DNA from: Granulicella cerasi
GTDB lineage: Bacteria > Acidobacteriota > Terriglobia > Terriglobales > Acidobacteriaceae
Direction of reading: 5' to 3'
NCBI RefSeq assembly: GCF_025685575.1
Contig: NZ_JAGSYD010000005.1
Location: 124,567 to 188,566 of the forward strand
Length of the DNA: 64,000 bases
Positions within the stretch are counted from its first letter, which is position 1. Every line of letters starts with the position of its first letter. The notes beneath the pieces were generated by a model. That model was given only the letters and a program-made list of their open reading frames with translations, did no database searches and was not told the origin of the DNA. This document shows, piece by piece, positions 1 to 9,200 of this stretch. A program made the translations under genes and the position numbers.

Positions 1-289
1 CCGCTCCGCGTGCGGCCATCGTCGCAAAACAACTACCACCGCTTCCCTTTGCGGTCTCCTTTAGACCTCACACTCCCCAAAACTTCAGGCAGCTTCGCTT
101 GGCGGTAAAGGCCTCAAAGTCGAAGACATTCAAGAACCCACCCGCGGCTTCCCCTGCTGGAACGCCTGACACCTCGAACTCAAGCGCGCTCCGCTTGTGG
201 TGTCGTGGACTCTGGGAGGATTCCGAAGGTTGATCCCGCGTCCTCAATACATTACTCATGAGCCTACCGGGAGGGGTAAAATCCCATGC
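1..289. other. Region without a supportable gene
   Basis: I see no convincing gene here. The open frames that cross it have no recognisable domain and no ribosome-binding site. The last 20 bases hold a G-rich Shine-Dalgarno-like stretch (about 270-276) that serves the small gene starting at 290. The left edge may contain the end of a gene lying outside the window, but nothing can be recognised. Confidence 0.4.
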
Positions 290-469
290 ATGAGTACAAC
301 ACCTCCCCGCAAGACCGGCCTCAGCCCTAAGGAACAAAAGCTTCAGGCACTCCGCGATAAGCTCGCAGGCGCCACGCAGAAGCAGGCTGTCACCACCGGA
401 AACTCTGGCTTCCAGGGCAAGTCCGCCCTCGGCGCCAAGAAGACCTCTTTCCAGCGCAAGGCCACCTAG
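290..469 (+). CDS. Small basic hypothetical protein (59 aa)
   Basis: I chose the ATG at 290 rather than the longer frame from 197, because a GGGAGGGG ribosome-binding site lies just upstream and the upstream part of the frame looks like untranslated DNA. The product is rich in Lys, Gln, Thr and Ser, contains a KEQKLQALRDKLAG stretch likely to be a short helix, and ends in a basic tail (KKTSFQRKAT). No cysteine, signal peptide or membrane segment is visible. Its function is unknown. Basic Gln/Lys-rich small proteins of this kind could bind nucleic acid, but that is only a guess. It lies 79 bp ahead of larA, with a palindromic operator between them. Confidence 0.6.
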   Translation: MSTTPPRKTGLSPKEQKLQALRDKLAGATQKQAVTTGNSGFQGKSALGAKKTSFQRKAT

Positions 470-494
470 TCACCTTCGGCTGGCCTCGTGTATT

Positions 495-509
495 ATCTGT
501 CAGACAGAT
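495..509. promoter_or_regulatory. Perfect 15-bp palindrome, candidate operator of larA
   Basis: ATCTGTC-A-GACAGAT is a perfect inverted repeat 40 bp upstream of the larA GTG start. A degenerate second copy (ATCTGCC then TGACAG, about 525-537) runs into the larA ribosome-binding site. A core of the form TGTC-N-GACA resembles operators of FadR-type GntR regulators of sugar-acid genes. That match is from memory of the family, and no such regulator gene lies nearby. Confidence 0.5.
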
Positions 510-548
510 TTTCCTTCTCAGAGAATCTGCCTGACAGGAGATACCTCA

Positions 549-1880
549 GTGCCCTGGTTCCAGATCGAAGCCCCTCACGTTTCCGACGCGCAGATTGCCG
601 AAGCCTGCTCGCGCCTCCTCGCTGAAGCCAAGACCCGCATCTGCGCCGAGCCCAAGCGAGTGCTGCTGCTTCCGCCCGACCTCACCCGCGCCCACTCCGG
701 CGCAGGCAAGATCACCGAACTGCTCTACCGTGAACTCGACGCCGCCGGCGCGCACGTAGAGGTGATTCCCACGCTCGGCCAGCACGTCCCCCACACCCCC
801 GAAGAAAACAAGTGGATGTTCGGCTCGATTCCCGAGGAGCGCATCTTCGCGCACGACTGGAAGAACGGTGTCACGCGCATCGGCACGATTCCTGCAAAGC
901 TCGTCGACGAGACCACGGAAGGCGTTGCTGACTGGGAGATCCCGGTTGATCTGAACACCAAGCTCGTCGAAGAGCAGTGGGACCTCATCATCAACGTGGG
1001 CCACGTGGTTCCGCACGAAGTGCTGGGCTTTGCCAACCACAACAAGAACTACTACATCGGTCTCGGCGGCAAGGACACCATCTGCGCCTCGCACATCGCC
1101 GCCGCTGTTTACGGTATCGAGAACAATCTCGGTTGCCTCGTCACACCGCTGCGCGCTTGCTACAACTGGAGCGAGGTCGAGCACCTCTCGAAATATCCGG
1201 ACGTTTATCTCCAGATCGTCATGCAGCGCGACGGCGACAACAAGCTCGTCACCAGCGGCATTTACGTCGGCGACGACCTCGACACCTACCTCAACGCCGC
1301 GAAGGCGAGCCGCGAGCAGAACATCACGCTCTTCGACAACCCCGTAAAGAAGATCGTGGCTGTGATGCAGCCGGACGAGTTCCGCGCAACATGGGTGGCG
1401 AACAAGGCTGTCTACCGCACCCGCATGGCCATCGCTGACGGCGGCGAACTGCTCATCATCGCCCCCGGCGTGGAGCGCTTCGGCGAGCAGCCTGAAGTGG
1501 ATGACCTCATCCGCAAGTACGGCTACAAGGGCACCCCGCGTACGCTCGCCCTCTACAAGACCGAGGCCGACATGCAGGACATTCCGCACGGCGTCGCCCA
1601 CCTCATCCACGGCTCAAGCGAAGGCCGCTTCACCATCACCTACGCCCCCGGCCCCAAGATTTCGAAGGAAGAAATCGAACAGATCGGCTACAACTACGCT
1701 TCGCTCGACGAAGTGCAGAAGCGCTACGATCCGGCTGTGATGAAGGAAGGCTGGAACACGATGCCCGATGGCGAAGAGATCTTCTACATCTCGACTCCCT
1801 CTGCGGGCCTCTGGTCCACCCGCGAAAAGCTGCTCTCGCCCACTCGTCGTGATCTCAGCGAAACCACCCTGAAGGCCTAG
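549..1880 (+). CDS. larA: LarA-family nickel-pincer-nucleotide-dependent racemase/epimerase
   Basis: LarA enzymes racemise or epimerise 2-hydroxy acids by hydride transfer on a nickel-pincer nucleotide (NPN) cofactor bound to a lysine. This 443-aa protein starts at GTG 549 behind an AGGAG ribosome-binding site. The key residues line up with Lactiplantibacillus LarA by spacing: H156 (in GHVVPHE) corresponds to H174, K166 lies ten residues on, as the cofactor-tethering K184 does, and H182 matches the nickel ligand H200. The usual Gly-Gly before the lysine is replaced by Asn-His-Asn. larE and larB follow directly and make the cofactor. The family also includes malate, phenyllactate and sugar-acid enzymes, so lactate should not be assumed as substrate. 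Confidence 0.85.
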   Translation: MPWFQIEAPHVSDAQIAEACSRLLAEAKTRICAEPKRVLLLPPDLTRAHSGAGKITELLYRELDAAGAHVEVIPTLGQHVPHTPEENKWMFGSIPEERIFAHDWKNGVTRIGTIPAKLVDETTEGVADWEIPVDLNTKLVEEQWDLIINVGHVVPHEVLGFANHNKNYYIGLGGKDTICASHIAAAVYGIENNLGCLVTPLRACYNWSEVEHLSKYPDVYLQIVMQRDGDNKLVTSGIYVGDDLDTYLNAAKASREQNITLFDNPVKKIVAVMQPDEFRATWVANKAVYRTRMAIADGGELLIIAPGVERFGEQPEVDDLIRKYGYKGTPRTLALYKTEADMQDIPHGVAHLIHGSSEGRFTITYAPGPKISKEEIEQIGYNYASLDEVQKRYDPAVMKEGWNTMPDGEEIFYISTPSAGLWSTREKLLSPTRRDLSETTLKA

Positions 1881-1882
1881 CG

Positions 1883-2737
1883 ATGAACGCTGAACTCCAA
1901 TCCGCGCAGCAGGCGCTCGAACGCGAACTCTCGCGTTACGAGCGCGTCGCTGTCGCTTACTCCGGTGGAGTCGACTCGGCTTACCTCGCGTGGGCCACAT
2001 ATCAGGTTCTCGGCGATCGCATGGTCGCCGTGATCGCCGACTCGGCAAGCCTCGCTCGCGCGGATTTCGACGAGGCCATCGCGTTCGCAGAAGCGCACAC
2101 GATTCCCCTGCGCATCGTCCGCACAGACGAACTCAGCCAGCCAGCTTATGTGCGCAACGATGCGCAGCGTTGCTTCCACTGCAAGGACGAGCTTTTTCGC
2201 GTCATGGAGGTCCTGATGAAGGAGCTTCCCGGAAACACGACGCTCGCATACGGCCGCAACGTAGATGATGCCGGCGACTTCCGCCCGGGCCAACAAGCCG
2301 CCGCCATGCATAAAGTAGCGGCGCCGCTCGTGGATGCTGGTCTGACGAAGAGTTTGATCCGCGCACTGGCGCAAGAGGCAGGTCTCTCTGTCGCTCAGAA
2401 ACCTGCAGCGGCTTGCCTGGCTTCTCGCATCGAATACGGTCGCGAGGTGACGGCGGAAGCTCTGCTCCAGGTTGAGTCCGCAGAAGCCGCGCTGCATGCG
2501 CTCGGTTTCCGCCAGGTCCGCGTCCGTCATCATGGCGAGATCGCTCGTATCGAGATCGCCCGAGAAGAGCTCGCGGGTCTTCAACTCGATCTCGCTCTGC
2601 TGGACCGCATCACAGCTTCCGTACGCGAAGCAGCAGCATTCAAGTTCGTCACGTTGGATACCGCAGGCTATCGTACTGGCTCCATGAATGCTTTGCTTCC
2701 CATCACATCGATCGCCCCTATGGCCCATGCATCCTGA
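1883..2737 (+). CDS. larE: LarE, ATP-dependent sacrificial sulfur transferase for NPN cofactor
   Basis: LarE adenylates the pyridinium dicarboxylate mononucleotide and converts its carboxylates to thiocarboxylates for the nickel-pincer cofactor. The 284-aa protein has the PP-loop ATP motif SGGVDS (residues 27-32), a conserved RCFHCK segment (C97, C100), and the PAAACLASR motif whose C178 corresponds to the sacrificial sulfur-donor Cys176 of L. plantarum LarE. This is therefore the self-sacrificing cysteine type. It starts two bases after larA stops and overlaps larB by 11 bp, so the three genes form one operon. Confidence 0.92.
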   Translation: MNAELQSAQQALERELSRYERVAVAYSGGVDSAYLAWATYQVLGDRMVAVIADSASLARADFDEAIAFAEAHTIPLRIVRTDELSQPAYVRNDAQRCFHCKDELFRVMEVLMKELPGNTTLAYGRNVDDAGDFRPGQQAAAMHKVAAPLVDAGLTKSLIRALAQEAGLSVAQKPAAACLASRIEYGREVTAEALLQVESAEAALHALGFRQVRVRHHGEIARIEIAREELAGLQLDLALLDRITASVREAAAFKFVTLDTAGYRTGSMNALLPITSIAPMAHAS

Positions 2738-3482
2738 TTCTCTTCGCCAATTACTCGATCAAGTAGCTACCGGAACAACCACGGTGGCGGACGCACAGCA
2801 GCGCCTGTCGACCTTGCCTTACGAAGACCTTGGCTTCGCAAAGATTGATCATCATCGCAGCCTTCGCACAGGCTTGCCTGAGGTCGTCTTCGCCGCAGGG
2901 AAAACACCCGCGCAGACTGCGGCGATCCTGCAAAGCATTGCAGCGACCGGCGTGCCAGCACTCGCGACCCGCGCGAGCCGCGAAGCTTTCGAGGAAACCG
3001 CGAAGCTCGTGCCAGACGCGACGTATCACGAGCTCGCGCGATGCATCACCATCGGTTCCGCACCACGTAAAGTGGGGAAGATCGCGGTGATGTGTGCCGG
3101 CACAAGCGACTTACCCGTCGCCGAGGAAGCGGCCATCACGGCTGAATGCTTTGGCGTTGAAGTCGACCGCATCACCGACGTCGGGGTCGCGGGGCTACAT
3201 CGACTACTCGCGCAACTGCCGCGTATTCGTACCGCGAACGCGATCGTGGTGTGCGCTGGCATGGAAGGCGCGCTTACTTCTGTTGTCGCTGGCCTCGTCG
3301 AGGTCCCTGTGATCGCTGTGCCCACGAGCGTTGGCTATGGCACCAGCTTTGGCGGCATCACCGCGCTGCTCGGCATGTTGAATAGCTGCAGCCCGCTGGT
3401 CACCGTCGTCAACATCGACAACGGCTTCGGAGCGGCCTTCAACGCCGCCCGCATCGCGCATCTCTCTGCAGAAAAGCGCTAG
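2727..3482 (+). CDS. larB: LarB, nicotinate adenine dinucleotide carboxylase/hydrolase
   Basis: LarB carboxylates the pyridinium ring of nicotinic acid adenine dinucleotide and hydrolyses the phosphoanhydride, the first step of NPN cofactor synthesis. The 251-aa product has an N-terminal helical part and a C-terminal PurE (AIR carboxylase)-like domain with GTSDLPVAEEA, CAGMEGALTSVVAGL and PTSVGYGTSFGG segments. I chose ATG 2727, which overlaps the end of larE, over the upstream ATG at 2688. The nickel-inserting partner LarC is not in the window and must be elsewhere if the pathway works. Its stop codon directly abuts that of the convergent downstream gene. Confidence 0.9.
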   Translation: MHPDSLRQLLDQVATGTTTVADAQQRLSTLPYEDLGFAKIDHHRSLRTGLPEVVFAAGKTPAQTAAILQSIAATGVPALATRASREAFEETAKLVPDATYHELARCITIGSAPRKVGKIAVMCAGTSDLPVAEEAAITAECFGVEVDRITDVGVAGLHRLLAQLPRIRTANAIVVCAGMEGALTSVVAGLVEVPVIAVPTSVGYGTSFGGITALLGMLNSCSPLVTVVNIDNGFGAAFNAARIAHLSAEKR

Positions 3483-5153
3483 CTAAACAGCGGCGTTCTG
3501 ATTGTCCATCATCGAGAGATACTGGTGGACGAACGCGATCGCCATGCTGCCTTCGCCGACACCGCTCGACACGCGCTTGATCGAATCGTGACGAACGTCG
3601 CCTGCGCAGAAGATGCCGGGCAAATTCGTCTCGAGCAGATAAGGGGTGCGAGTTCCCTTCCAGTTCGGCAAGTCCGAAACGTCGCGGCCCGTGCAGATGT
3701 AGCCACGTTCATCACGCTGCAGGCTCTTCGGCAACCAGTCCGTGTTGGCGTCAGCGCCGATCATCACGAAGAGCGCATCAGCCGTGTACTCAACGGCCTC
3801 GCCACCATTGCGCTGAATCCAAAGCCGTTCGAGATGGCCATCGCCATCGACGCGGGTGATCACCGCATAGTTCAGCATCTCCACATTCTTGCGCAGTTCC
3901 AACTGACCGATCAGGTACTGCGACATTGTCAAATGGAGACCTTCACCACGCACCACAAGCGTGACGCTCTTGGCGTAGTTGGCAAAGAACATTGCAGCCT
4001 GTCCGGCAGAGTTGCCTCCACCCACGATGAAGACGTCCTTACCCTGCACAGTCGCAGCTTCCGTTCGAGAAGCTCCGTAGAGCACGCCGCGGCCGATCAG
4101 CGGATCAATGCCATCAGCCTGCAAACGACGCCAATCGACGCCTGTGGCGAGGATGACCGTCCGAGTGCTTACGCGCTGGCCGCCATCAAGCTCGACACAG
4201 TAGCGTGAATGCTGAATCGGATCGATCTTCTTCACCTCGCGGGTGAGTACGATCTCAGCACCAAACTGACGCGCCTGCCGAATCGCGCGATCGCTCAATT
4301 CGTCGCCAGAGATTCCGCTTGGAAAGCCGAGATAGTTTTCAATGCGCGAAGAGGTCGCAGCCTGCCCGCCAGCAGCCGCCCGCTCAATCAACAGCACACG
4401 CAGCCCCTCGCTCGCGCCGTACACTGCAGCCGCAAGTCCCGCAGGACCTCCGCCGACAACGACCACGTCATACTCTTCCTGCGAAGGCTCCACCTTGAAG
4501 CCTAGCCGTTCCGCGACGTTGCGCACCGTCGGCGACTCACCGAGGCAGTAAGACTGATCGATCACCACCGCTGGCCCCTTATGTTCAGGAGACATGCAGC
4601 CGGGAACGCGCTCAGGTTCGCGCTCACGATCGATCCACTCATACGGAATGCGGTTCATCGTAAGAAACGTTCGTATGTCACGACAATCCGTGTCGTACTG
4701 GCTGCCCACCACGAGCACGCGGTTCACCGGCCAGTTCAGCGCACGCTCCTGCACCGACGAGAGACGGTTGTTGAGCGTCTTCAGGATGATCGCGCCGCAC
4801 TCCTCGGACTCGCGGATCATCTCGTGGAAGTCCTGACGCTCAAATCGGGCCAGCCGCGTCGGCCCCTTCGCTTTTACCGATGCGAAAGCAGGAGCACCGA
4901 GCAGCAGCGGGATCTCCCCAAAGAAATCTCCGCGCTTGTAGTGGTGCATCTCCTGGCTATGGCCGAGATGCTCCTTGATGAGCGTCAAATCGCCATCAAG
5001 CAGCACGAAGAAATAAGGCTCCTGTCCATCGCGAAGCGCGTACTCTCCGTCTTCAAGATGCACGTCTGCGGCGTGCAGCGCCATGCGGCGACGCATCTGT
5101 TCGTCCATGCAGTCGAAAATCTTGATTCCGGCGAGCTCTTCAGCAACGATCAT
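3483..5153 (-). CDS. cNMP-binding-domain / thioredoxin-reductase-like FAD oxidoreductase fusion
   Basis: A 556-aa fusion. Residues about 10-115 form a cyclic-nucleotide-binding-type domain (GDFFGEIPLLLG), 143-220 look like a thioredoxin/glutaredoxin fold, and 228-545 form a TrxR-like flavoprotein with FAD motif VVGGGPAGLAAA (about 232-243), NAD(P)H motif IVGGGNSAGQAA (about 377-387) and terminal GIFCAGDVR. The redox CxxC of thioredoxin reductase is absent: the expected place reads YGASRTEA (359-366), so it cannot reduce thioredoxin in the usual way. The cNMP domain also lacks the usual phosphate-binding Arg (GAPAFASV). It may transfer electrons to another acceptor or act as a redox sensor. 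It is transcribed towards larB. Confidence 0.8.
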   Translation of the reverse strand: MIVAEELAGIKIFDCMDEQMRRRMALHAADVHLEDGEYALRDGQEPYFFVLLDGDLTLIKEHLGHSQEMHHYKRGDFFGEIPLLLGAPAFASVKAKGPTRLARFERQDFHEMIRESEECGAIILKTLNNRLSSVQERALNWPVNRVLVVGSQYDTDCRDIRTFLTMNRIPYEWIDREREPERVPGCMSPEHKGPAVVIDQSYCLGESPTVRNVAERLGFKVEPSQEEYDVVVVGGGPAGLAAAVYGASEGLRVLLIERAAAGGQAATSSRIENYLGFPSGISGDELSDRAIRQARQFGAEIVLTREVKKIDPIQHSRYCVELDGGQRVSTRTVILATGVDWRRLQADGIDPLIGRGVLYGASRTEAATVQGKDVFIVGGGNSAGQAAMFFANYAKSVTLVVRGEGLHLTMSQYLIGQLELRKNVEMLNYAVITRVDGDGHLERLWIQRNGGEAVEYTADALFVMIGADANTDWLPKSLQRDERGYICTGRDVSDLPNWKGTRTPYLLETNLPGIFCAGDVRHDSIKRVSSGVGEGSMAIAFVHQYLSMMDNQNAAV

Positions 5154-5195
5154 GTTTCTATTCTCCCACCTCAGCGAGTAGAAGGAAACTGCGGC

Positions 5196-6089
5196 CTAGG
5201 TGGCATTGCGGAAGGTGCGTGCCAACTCCAGGAATGCCTTGAGAGGGCCGCTCGTACGTCGAATCGGCCACGCCATCACGAGATCGACATAAGCTTCTGC
5301 ACCTTGCAGAGGAACAAAAGACAACTCGTTGAGTGCGAGAAAACGCGAGCCCGCAGCCACCACCGATATGCCTTCGCCCGCTTCGACCAGGGAGAGCACT
5401 CCGCTCGATACTGAAGCTGTCGCTCCGATGTTCGGAGAGTAGCCTGCCTGCGCGCAAAGCTTGAGCACGCGATCGTAAAGCGACGATGACGTGACACGCT
5501 CGGAGAGAACGAAGCGCTCGTCTCGCAACAAAGCAATCGGAATCTCTTTACGGTCAGCCAGTTTATGGTCTTTGAGCATGGCGACATAGAGACGTTCCTT
5601 GAAGAGAATCTCCGTCTTCACGCCCTCGACGAGGCTACCCATGTTCGGTCGTGTGAAGCCAAAATCGATCACCGCATTGCCTAGCGCCTGCCACTGTTGC
5701 GTAGGCGTCATCTCTACCAGCGCAACTTTTACCCGCGGATAGCGTTTACGAAAAGCGCGGATGAGTGCCGGGAAATATCGGCCATTCCCTCCAACGAAGA
5801 AACCGATTGTTAATCGACCTTCTTCGCCACGCTTCGCTCGGCGCACTTTCTCCACGGCTTCTGAAGCCGTGTGCAAAGTCTCGCGCGCGCCCTCGAGGAA
5901 CAACTCGCCCTCGACCGTCAAACGGATTTGCCGTTGACCCCGATCAAAGAGCATGACGCCGATTTCCGCCTCTAAATCACGAATTTGCTCGCTGATAGCT
6001 GACTGCGACACGTGCAACGTACGCGCCGCTCGTCCGAACCCTCCGGTCTCGGCGACGGTAACGAAATACTGCAGATGACGAAGTTCCAT
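5196..6089 (-). CDS. LysR-family transcriptional regulator
   Basis: A 297-aa regulator with an N-terminal winged helix-turn-helix (MELRHLQYFVTVAETGGFGRAARTLHVSQSAISEQIRDLE) followed by a periplasmic-binding-protein-like effector domain. I took the ATG at 6089, at the canonical LysR N-terminus, not the longer frame from 6245. It is divergent from the RND efflux operon, with 159 bp between the starts, so it probably controls that operon and itself. The inducer is unknown. Confidence 0.9.
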   Translation of the reverse strand: MELRHLQYFVTVAETGGFGRAARTLHVSQSAISEQIRDLEAEIGVMLFDRGQRQIRLTVEGELFLEGARETLHTASEAVEKVRRAKRGEEGRLTIGFFVGGNGRYFPALIRAFRKRYPRVKVALVEMTPTQQWQALGNAVIDFGFTRPNMGSLVEGVKTEILFKERLYVAMLKDHKLADRKEIPIALLRDERFVLSERVTSSSLYDRVLKLCAQAGYSPNIGATASVSSGVLSLVEAGEGISVVAAGSRFLALNELSFVPLQGAEAYVDLVMAWPIRRTSGPLKAFLELARTFRNAT

Positions 6090-6199
6090 GGGTTTTATCC
6101 TACGCCAGCCTTTCATCTGTTTTTCCGTTGCCCAGTCACGGAAAGAACAATCATCGGAGTGCGACAAATTGAAGTCTAATGGATGTAGCGGAAATACCG

Positions 6200-6219
6200 A
6201 AGGATGACAATCTATCCTT
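6200..6219. promoter_or_regulatory. Inverted repeat in the LysR/RND divergent promoter region
   Basis: AAGGAT-N8-ATCCTT is a perfect 6-bp inverted repeat in the 159-bp region between the divergent LysR and RND genes, about 30 bp ahead of the RND start. It is a candidate LysR operator. An AGGAG ribosome-binding site follows at about 6234-6238. Confidence 0.4.
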
Positions 6220-6248
6220 AGGCAAGTACGTCCAGGAGTCCCCACCCG

Positions 6249-9200
6249 ATGTGGATTGTCAAAGTAGCACTCGAGCGGCCCTACACGTTCATCGTGCTGG
6301 CGCTACTCATCTTGATCCTCGCGCCCGTTATGATCGTGCGCACCCCCACCGACATCTTTCCGAACATCAACATCCCCGTGGTGTCGGTCGCGTGGACCTA
6401 TACAGGATTGAACCCGGAAGAGATCGAAGGCCGTATCGTTACGCCCTATGAAAAGGCGCTGACGACACTCGTCGACAACATCGAGCACACAGAATCGACG
6501 AGCTATAACGGTGTTGCTACGGTTCGCATCTATCTTCAGCCGGGAGCGTCGCTGGACACCGCGAACGCGCAGGTCTCTGCGGCATCGCAGTACTTGATCC
6601 GCCAGCTGCCTCCGGGAATTCAAGCCCCTCAGGTCATCAACTTCTCCGCGTCGAGCGTGCCGATTCTTCAAATCGGTGTTTCAGGACGTGGACTCGATGA
6701 ACAGAAGCTCGCCGATCTGGCCATCAATACGGTTCGTCCGCAGTTGATCACGGTGCCCGGTTCGGTGTTCCCTCAGCCTTACGGTGGTAAGCAGCCGCAG
6801 ATCACAATCAACATGGACCAGGCCAAGATGCAGGCGAAGGGCATCTCTCCTGGCGACTTGTTGAACGCGATGGCCGCACAGAACGTCGTGATGCCTTCCG
6901 GCACGGCGAAGATCGGACCCACCGAATACGACGTTCGCACGAACGCCGCACCTCGTGCCATGAGCGATCTTGAAGAGTTGCCGATCAAGCAGATCAACGG
7001 CAACATGATCTACGTTCGCGACGTGGCTACGGTCTCCAACGGTTCGGCCTATCAGACCAACATCGTTCGTCAGGACGGTCAGCGCGGTGTACTCATTACG
7101 GCGCTGAAGTCGGGTACGGCGTCCACACTCGACGTCGTGAGCGGCATCAAGCAGGCGATCACTCGGGCGAAGCAAATTGCACCGCCGAATCTGGAGCTGA
7201 CTCCGATCGGCGATCAGTCCGTGTTTGTGCGAGCCGCTATCGAAGGCGTGATTCGTGAAGCGGTGATCGCAGCAGCCCTGACCGGCCTCATGATCCTCCT
7301 CTTCCTTGGATCGTGGCGTTCTACGCTCATCATCGCCATTTCGATTCCGCTGTCGATTCTCACTTCAGTGATCGTTCTCGGACTCCTTGGTGAAACGCTG
7401 AACACGATGACGCTCGGCGGTCTCGCCCTCGCGGTCGGTATCTTGGTCGACGACGCGACGGTAACGCTGGAAAATATCGAGCGCTTCCTCGAAGAGGGTT
7501 ATCCGCTCTACGACGCCATCCTGGACGGCGCGGCTCAGATCTCGGTGCCCGCGCTGGTATCAACGCTTTGCATCTGCATTGTGTTCCTGCCGATGTTCTT
7601 CCTCAACGGCGTCGCACGCTTCCTGTTTGCACCCCTGGCGGAGGCCGTTATCTTCGCGATGCTCGCCTCGTACGTGCTCTCCCGTACGCTGGTGCCGACT
7701 CTCGCTCTCTACCTGCTGCGCCATAAGGACACCGCACCATCCAGGAATCCGCTGGTCAACTTCCAGCGCGGCTTCGAACGGCTCTTTGAGAAAGTACGTG
7801 CTGCGTACCAGCTGTTGCTTACCAGGCTCGTACTGCGCCGCAAGCTTTTCATCGCGGGCTTCCTTGCAGCTTGCCTTTGCACCGGCTTCCTGATTCCGTT
7901 CCTCGGACAGGACTTCTTCCCCTTCTCCGATTCCGGTGAGTTCATCCTGCACTTCCGTATGCCTACCGGCACACGTATTGAGGAAAGCGCACGTACGGCA
8001 GATCTGATCGAGCAGCAGATTCGGCGGACGATCCCGCAGAAGCAGCTTTCCAGCGTTCTCGACAACATCGGCATGCCGTACTCGCAGATGAACACGGAGC
8101 ATCTCACGAACGGAACGATCGGCGCCGGCGATGGCGACATCATGGTCGAAATGCACGAAGACCATAGCCCCACGCAGAACTACATGCGTCAGTTACGGAA
8201 AGATCTCCCGCGCATGTTCCCCGGCGTTACGTTCTACTTCCTTCCTGCCGATATCACTACGCAGATTCTGAACTTCGGTCTGCCCTCGCCGATCGACGTA
8301 CAGATCCAGAGTGACGACATGCAGGGCGCACACCGCATCGCCGACAATCTGCAGGAACAGCTTCGCCGCGTGCCCGGTTTGACGGACCTTCGTATCCACC
8401 AACCGATCGACTACCCGACGATGGAAGTTTCTGTCGAGCGTACGAAGGCGGAACAGGGTGGTTACACCACGCGCGACGTTGCGCAGAGCATGTTGAACTC
8501 GCTCTCGAGCTCACTGCAGATCACCCCGATGTTCTTCCTGAACTGGAAGAACGGAACCAACTATAACCTCGTGGCGCAGAACCCGCAGTACACGATGAGC
8601 TCGTTACAGGATCTGCAGAACATCCCCATCAATTCCACGGTAGCGACTCCTCGATCGACGCCTGAAGTGTTGGGCGAGCTCTCCTCGTTCAAACGCGGCA
8701 AGGAAATGGCCGTGATCTCGCACTACAACATTCGCCGTGTTCTCGATATCTACGGCGGCGTGCAGGATCGCGACCTCGGTGCAGTGTCGAAGGAAGTGGA
8801 CAAGATCGTCGATGCGCAGCGGAAGACCCTGCCTCGCGGTACGTTCATCACTGTGCGTGGTCAGGCCACGACCATGCGCGCGTCCTACACCGCTCTGCTC
8901 GCCGGACTCGCCTTCTCGATCGTGCTGGTCTACGCGCTTATCGTCGTCAACTTCCAGAGCTGGCTGGATCCGTTCATCATCATCACGGCGCTACCCGCGG
9001 CTCTGGGTGGTATCGTCCTGTTCCTCTTCCTCACTCATACGGCGTTGTCGGTTCCTGCACTTATGGGCGCCATCATGTGTATGGGTGTAGCTACAGCGAA
9101 CTCGATTCTGGTCGTCTCCTTCGCGAAGGACCGCCTTGCGGATCACCACGACTCGATCCGCGCAGCCATCGAGGCGGGTGCAACTCGATTCCGCCCGGTG

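Noticed and set aside
546..1610. 354-codon minus-strand frame over larA
   Set aside because: It is antisense to larA, which has intact cofactor-binding residues and a ribosome-binding site. The antisense product is a Val/Asp/Gly-rich artefact.
3483..5153. Simple annotation as thioredoxin reductase TrxB
   Set aside because: The CxxC needed for that reaction is missing, so the name would mislead.
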